Shown one piece after another: positions 6,901 through 8,573 of a DNA stretch of 8,573 bases. Every line of letters begins with the position of its first letter. Within the stretch, counting starts at the first letter, position 1. The position numbers and the translations under genes are program-made. Source of the stretch: CAYMLQ01 sp964390795 (GTDB lineage: Bacteria > Verrucomicrobiota > Kiritimatiellia > RFP12 > UBA1067); NCBI GenBank assembly GCA_964390795.1, contig CAYMLQ010000258.1:1-8573 (forward strand). The letters run 5' to 3'. The notes beneath the pieces were generated by a model. That model was not told where the DNA came from and did no database searches. It saw only the letters and a list, made by a program, of their open reading frames with translations.

Positions 6901-8237
6901 TAATGGTCGACGCCCTTGAAATAGCTCGGCACGCCGTTGGTGGGATAGCCGGGGTAGCTGCGGCTGACGTGGAGGTTCAGGTTCGCGTAAATGCCGCAGT
7001 CTTTGAGTCGCGCGATGAAGAAATCGAGGTTGTCCATCTGAACCGGGTCTAGGGTGCGCAGGTAAGCGGAACTGCTGCTGGCGACATTTGTGAAGATGCC
7101 TCTCGGCGCGACGCTCATGTCCATGTGGTGGAACCGCACGCTGTTGACTCCGAGCTTGGCCAACCGCGCCGCGAGCGGGCCAGCCGACGCGTGGTCGGGG
7201 AAGGCAGCCGCGAAAACCATGTTCACGCCCAGAAACCGGATGGGCGCGCCACCCGCTTCCAGGTGCCCGTCGGTCGCCGTGACCCACGCGTCCGCCGGCC
7301 CGGCGGACAGGCCGCTCAGGTCCGCGACGCTGTTGGTCTCGGCATCGTCCCACGGCATCGTGAACGGGAACCGCCGGTACGCGAAGACCGCGCTAGCGCT
7401 GCGGGTCGAGCTGAAGCCGGCGGCATCGTACGCCGTGACTGAATACCCGTAGGAGCGGTACCTGTCCAGCGGCCCCTCGTCGAAGAAATTCGTGGTCGCG
7501 CTCGTACCGAGGAGCGATCCGTCGCGGTACACGCGGTAGCCGACGATGGTTGAAGCGTTGGTCGGGGCAGTCCACGTCACTGAGGCGGCTGACGGACTCG
7601 TCTCGGCCGCACATACGTTGGTCGGCACACTCGCCGTTATCGGCAGCTCCTCCTCGAAGACCTGCAGTTCGCTGAGGCCGACCCTGAAATCCGTCGTGCT
7701 GTAATTGGAAAGCATGCGCAAGGCCAGCCAGCGTCCCTGCAAACCCAACAGGCTGATGTCGGGTTCTCCCGCATAGGTATTGACGCCCGGAGCTTTCGCC
7801 ACCGTGATTTTACTGATCACGCGGGTCCACTGGGCCGTGTCGTTAAAGTTCGTGCCCGGCGTGGTTTCGAGGCTGGACAGGTAAACCTCCGCCTCTCGTA
7901 CGCCCCGGTTCGTGGTTGCGGAGGAGGCACTCCAATAGTTGCAGTTCCAGAGTTTGAAATGGTCGAGCGGGCGTACCTGTCCAAGATCGACCCGGATCCA
8001 CTGTCCGGAAACGGTGGACGCCTGCGTCGCGCTCATCCATGTCGCAAAGTCGGCGGTGTTGGTGTGCAGGCTGCCGCTCAGGCCCGCGCCGTTGATGGCA
8101 TACTTGGCCTCGCGCAGAGAGGCAGAGGAAGAGGCCGCGGCCGAGCTGTCGCCAAGAACAAGGCGCGTGGCGGCTGAGGCGTTCACCGCCACTGCGGAAC
8201 CGATAACCGCAATCGTCCATCTGCAAGCCCTGTTCAT
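3933..8237 (-). CDS. Secreted multimodular clan GH-A-type glycoside hydrolase (discoidin-FN3-split TIM barrel-CBMs)
   Basis: The 1434-aa extracellular protein probably cleaves a polysaccharide. In order: a Sec signal peptide (1-23, cleavage near ASAA); a discoidin or F5/8-type C domain (about 24-195, core QWIRVDLG at 79-86); FN3 (about 204-285); the first part of a TIM barrel (about 325-535: FLGVNM 335-340, VRFHHMD 367-373, NLNLHVS 419-425); two CenC/CBM4_9-like modules (about 544-690 and 703-857); the rest of the barrel (about 878-1060); post-barrel beta-rich regions (about 1060-1310); a calcium-binding-like stretch DADPDGDGLSN (1329-1339); and a terminal module (about 1357-1434). E487 in VNNENG is the likely acid/base and E989 in CTEFNHP the likely nucleophile, in the beta4 and beta7 positions expected for clan GH-A. 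The start at 8237 is chosen because GGGGAGG lies 5 nt upstream and the signal peptide begins there. The exact GH family (GH5-like or another clan-A family) and the substrate are not resolved. It converges on the sulfatase operon, so joint action on a sulfated glycan is plausible but unproven. Confidence 0.87.
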   Translation of the reverse strand: MNRACRWTIAVIGSAVAVNASAATRLVLGDSSAAASSSASLREAKYAINGAGLSGSLHTNTADFATWMSATQASTVSGQWIRVDLGQVRPLDHFKLWNCNYWSASSATTNRGVREAEVYLSSLETTPGTNFNDTAQWTRVISKITVAKAPGVNTYAGEPDISLLGLQGRWLALRMLSNYSTTDFRVGLSELQVFEEELPITASVPTNVCAAETSPSAASVTWTAPTNASTIVGYRVYRDGSLLGTSATTNFFDEGPLDRYRSYGYSVTAYDAAGFSSTRSASAVFAYRRFPFTMPWDDAETNSVADLSGLSAGPADAWVTATDGHLEAGGAPIRFLGVNMVFAAAFPDHASAGPLAARLAKLGVNSVRFHHMDMSVAPRGIFTNVASSSSAYLRTLDPVQMDNLDFFIARLKDCGIYANLNLHVSRSYPGYPTNGVPSYFKGVDHYMPGLVALQREFARDLLTHVNPYTGNAYVDEPALALIEVNNENGLIYEWLRGSFDAGLHTNYVNELAAQWNAWLAAAYADTDALSNAWAPAAGQPYGAELLTNGAFAAGTQAAWAAQAVAPAAVATQLVAGAAPDGGYALRLGVTSTGTVRLAQGGVAVTSNQSYTVAFWAKAEPPRAASVGFAPNQTLGSAHVALASEWQKHTLVLEPGGSVTNGRFAVEGLGVQTGAVWFAGLSAQAGNALLGPSYACAEGLSSSELLVNGNLAAGFVSPWAFQVVAPAAASRLIVTNGAPDGGNALEINVATNDATTWHVQYYQSNLHVTNGQPYTLTFWAKTEFPRTLALNLMQQNDPYGGLASATVTLSTNGQFLTVVMTPSATEYDARLSVSGLASQTGRAWFAAHSLRVGSPSVGLPGGETLGSVSLVATKADLALRTRAAQRDWLRFLWDTERGYWTGMRDYIRNTLGAKSLLIGTQTSYSPSLLQAEFDVVDSHGYWQHPSFPNRPWDSNDYTVRNQPMTGDAAGGNIPGRAQTRVSGKPFVCTEFNHPAPLTFTAEALPLNAAYAALQQWDGIFVFQYHDNTNWSQGHFSSFFSSAREPAKITTYPFAAAALRRSDVSTAVGEARVTVPVAVALARIAQTDVSLGTTDFGVDSRLALCRRLAISTGAIMSVCAPWRDATAPALLSDTGELSWGVSQRVVTVRAPLAKALIGDADGQTFDLGHGVVVTPGATLQRSGWCVLTLLVRDGTGFQSADSRILLTAAGYTDNYRQLWSPGLGPTNLTSMVASTNWGSAPTLLEGIPAAIVIDRPATSVSVWALDERGVRKAGVPVFDAGGKAAFSISRDYRTAWYEVDTRTGQESPFDRWRIGHFAEAALADFGVSGFDADPDGDGLSNLFEYAIGTDPNGSGVAGRYSALLAPDNGTEYLTVTALKNPAATDVQFSAEVSADLTGWTNDVTVLQNDTTLFKVRDNTPVPAAPRRFMRTKVTGR
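5667..6608 (-). repeat. Tandem duplicated carbohydrate-binding modules within the hydrolase gene
   Basis: Two consecutive modules are encoded at 6168-6608 (residues 544-690) and 5667-6131 (703-857). They share an order of landmarks: ELLxNG at the start, VAPAA, APDGGxAL, then NQSYTVAFWAKAEPPR in the first against NGQPYTLTFWAKTEFPR in the second, and QTGxxWFA near the end. The pattern matches the CenC/CBM4_9 jelly-roll type. The copies are diverged, so the duplication is old or the two modules were recruited separately from one family. Confidence 0.7.
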
Positions 8238-8302
8238 CGCGCCCTCCCCGTCTCGTGTCGCAAGCCACACATAACCGTGCTCACTTTGACAGAATAACGA
8301 AG

Positions 8303-8329
8303 GCACCACAAGCGGATATCGTTTGGTGC
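8303..8329. promoter_or_regulatory. Dyad between amidotransferase and hydrolase genes
   Basis: GCACCA (8303-8308) and TGGTGC (8324-8329) are perfect complements separated by 15 bases that include GATATC. The dyad starts 9 bp after the amidotransferase stop and about 65 bp before the hydrolase start on the same strand. It could be a weak terminator for the upstream gene (the minus strand continues CTTCGTTATTCT, with no strong T tract) or an operator for the hydrolase. The symmetry is visible; the function is not. Confidence 0.3.
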
Positions 8330-8337
8330 GACTTCCG

Positions 8338-8573
8338 TCAGACCGCGCGGGCGAAGGGGCTGGCACAGGAGGATCGCGACCTGTCGCAGACGACATCCAA
8401 GAAGCGCCGGAAGATCTCGTGACCGCAGCCCGTTTCCATGCACGAGGCGAACACGTCCTTCACATCAAGACCATTCGCGACTAGCGCATCTTTGCTGTGC
8501 AGCACATAGGCCTGCACGATCCGGCTGTCGAATTCGGGGTGGAACTGCACACCCCACGCGCACCGGTCGAGCG
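8338..8573 (-). CDS. Class I glutamine amidotransferase, C-terminal part only
   Basis: The frame enters from the right edge and stops at TGA 8340-8338, giving 77 visible codons. It includes AWGVQFHPEFD, the class I (triad) amidotransferase signature in which His and Glu of HPE complete the Cys-His-Glu triad; the Cys lies outside the window. These enzymes release ammonia from glutamine. The HPEFD form with a helical tail (RIVQAYV and onward) resembles stand-alone GMP-synthase-like amidotransferases more than GuaA itself, because no synthetase domain follows. The acceptor reaction cannot be told. An internal GTG at 8550 lies within the conserved motif and is not the real start. The last residues are rich in Ser, Cys and Arg and look poorly conserved. 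The hydrolase start follows 100 bp downstream on the same strand, with a dyad between, so co-transcription is uncertain. Confidence 0.8.
   Translation of the reverse strand, partial: LDRCAWGVQFHPEFDSRIVQAYVLHSKDALVANGLDVKDVFASCMETGCGHEIFRRFLDVVCDRSRSSCASPFARAV

Noticed and set aside
8238..8396. An upstream in-frame start that would add 53 residues to the hydrolase.
   Set aside because: It would bury the signal peptide, overlap the end of the amidotransferase gene and lacks the strong GGGGAGG found just before 8237.

Overview
The window is a GC-rich stretch of bacterial chromosome with five protein-coding genes, two of them cut by the window edges. Two tandem Tat-exported sulfatases, Shine-Dalgarno sequences in front of most genes, and a very large secreted glycoside hydrolase built from discoidin, FN3 and CBM modules suggest a polysaccharide-degrading member of the PVC superphylum (Kiritimatiellota, Verrucomicrobiota, Lentisphaerota or Planctomycetota). 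That assignment is inference from gene style; no rRNA or marker gene is present.

Layout, left to right. (1) Positions 1-643, minus strand: a DoxX-family membrane protein whose C-terminal tail runs off the left edge. (2) 644-798: a divergent promoter region with a good sigma70-like promoter facing the DoxX gene and an 8-bp direct repeat overlapping a TTGACA box that faces the sulfatases. (3) 799-2232 and 2253-3686, plus strand: two sulfatases in a probable operon, each 477 aa, each with a twin-arginine leader and a Cys-type formylglycine site (CVASR and CAPTR). Their junction holds a heptanucleotide tandem array that supplies the stop codon of the first gene. (4) 3687-3932: a convergent intergenic region with small dyads but no convincing terminator. 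(5) 3933-8237, minus strand: a 1434-aa secreted modular hydrolase. (6) 8238-8337: a short spacer with a dyad. (7) 8338-8573, minus strand: the C-terminal end of a class I glutamine amidotransferase.

How the genes may work together: the sulfatases and the hydrolase would all act outside the cytoplasm. The sulfatases would remove sulfate esters, and the hydrolase would bind and cleave a polysaccharide backbone, probably a sulfated glycan. This is inferred from families and proximity. The sulfatases and the hydrolase are transcribed convergently and so are not one operon. The DoxX and amidotransferase genes have no clear link to that job.

I did not find an obviously new multi-gene system. The points most worth following up are the hydrolase, whose two putative catalytic glutamates are separated by two tandem carbohydrate-binding modules inserted in the TIM barrel, and the sulfatase junction, where a stop-codon-bearing heptamer array is followed by a leader with no Shine-Dalgarno and an anti-SD-like CCTCCTT.
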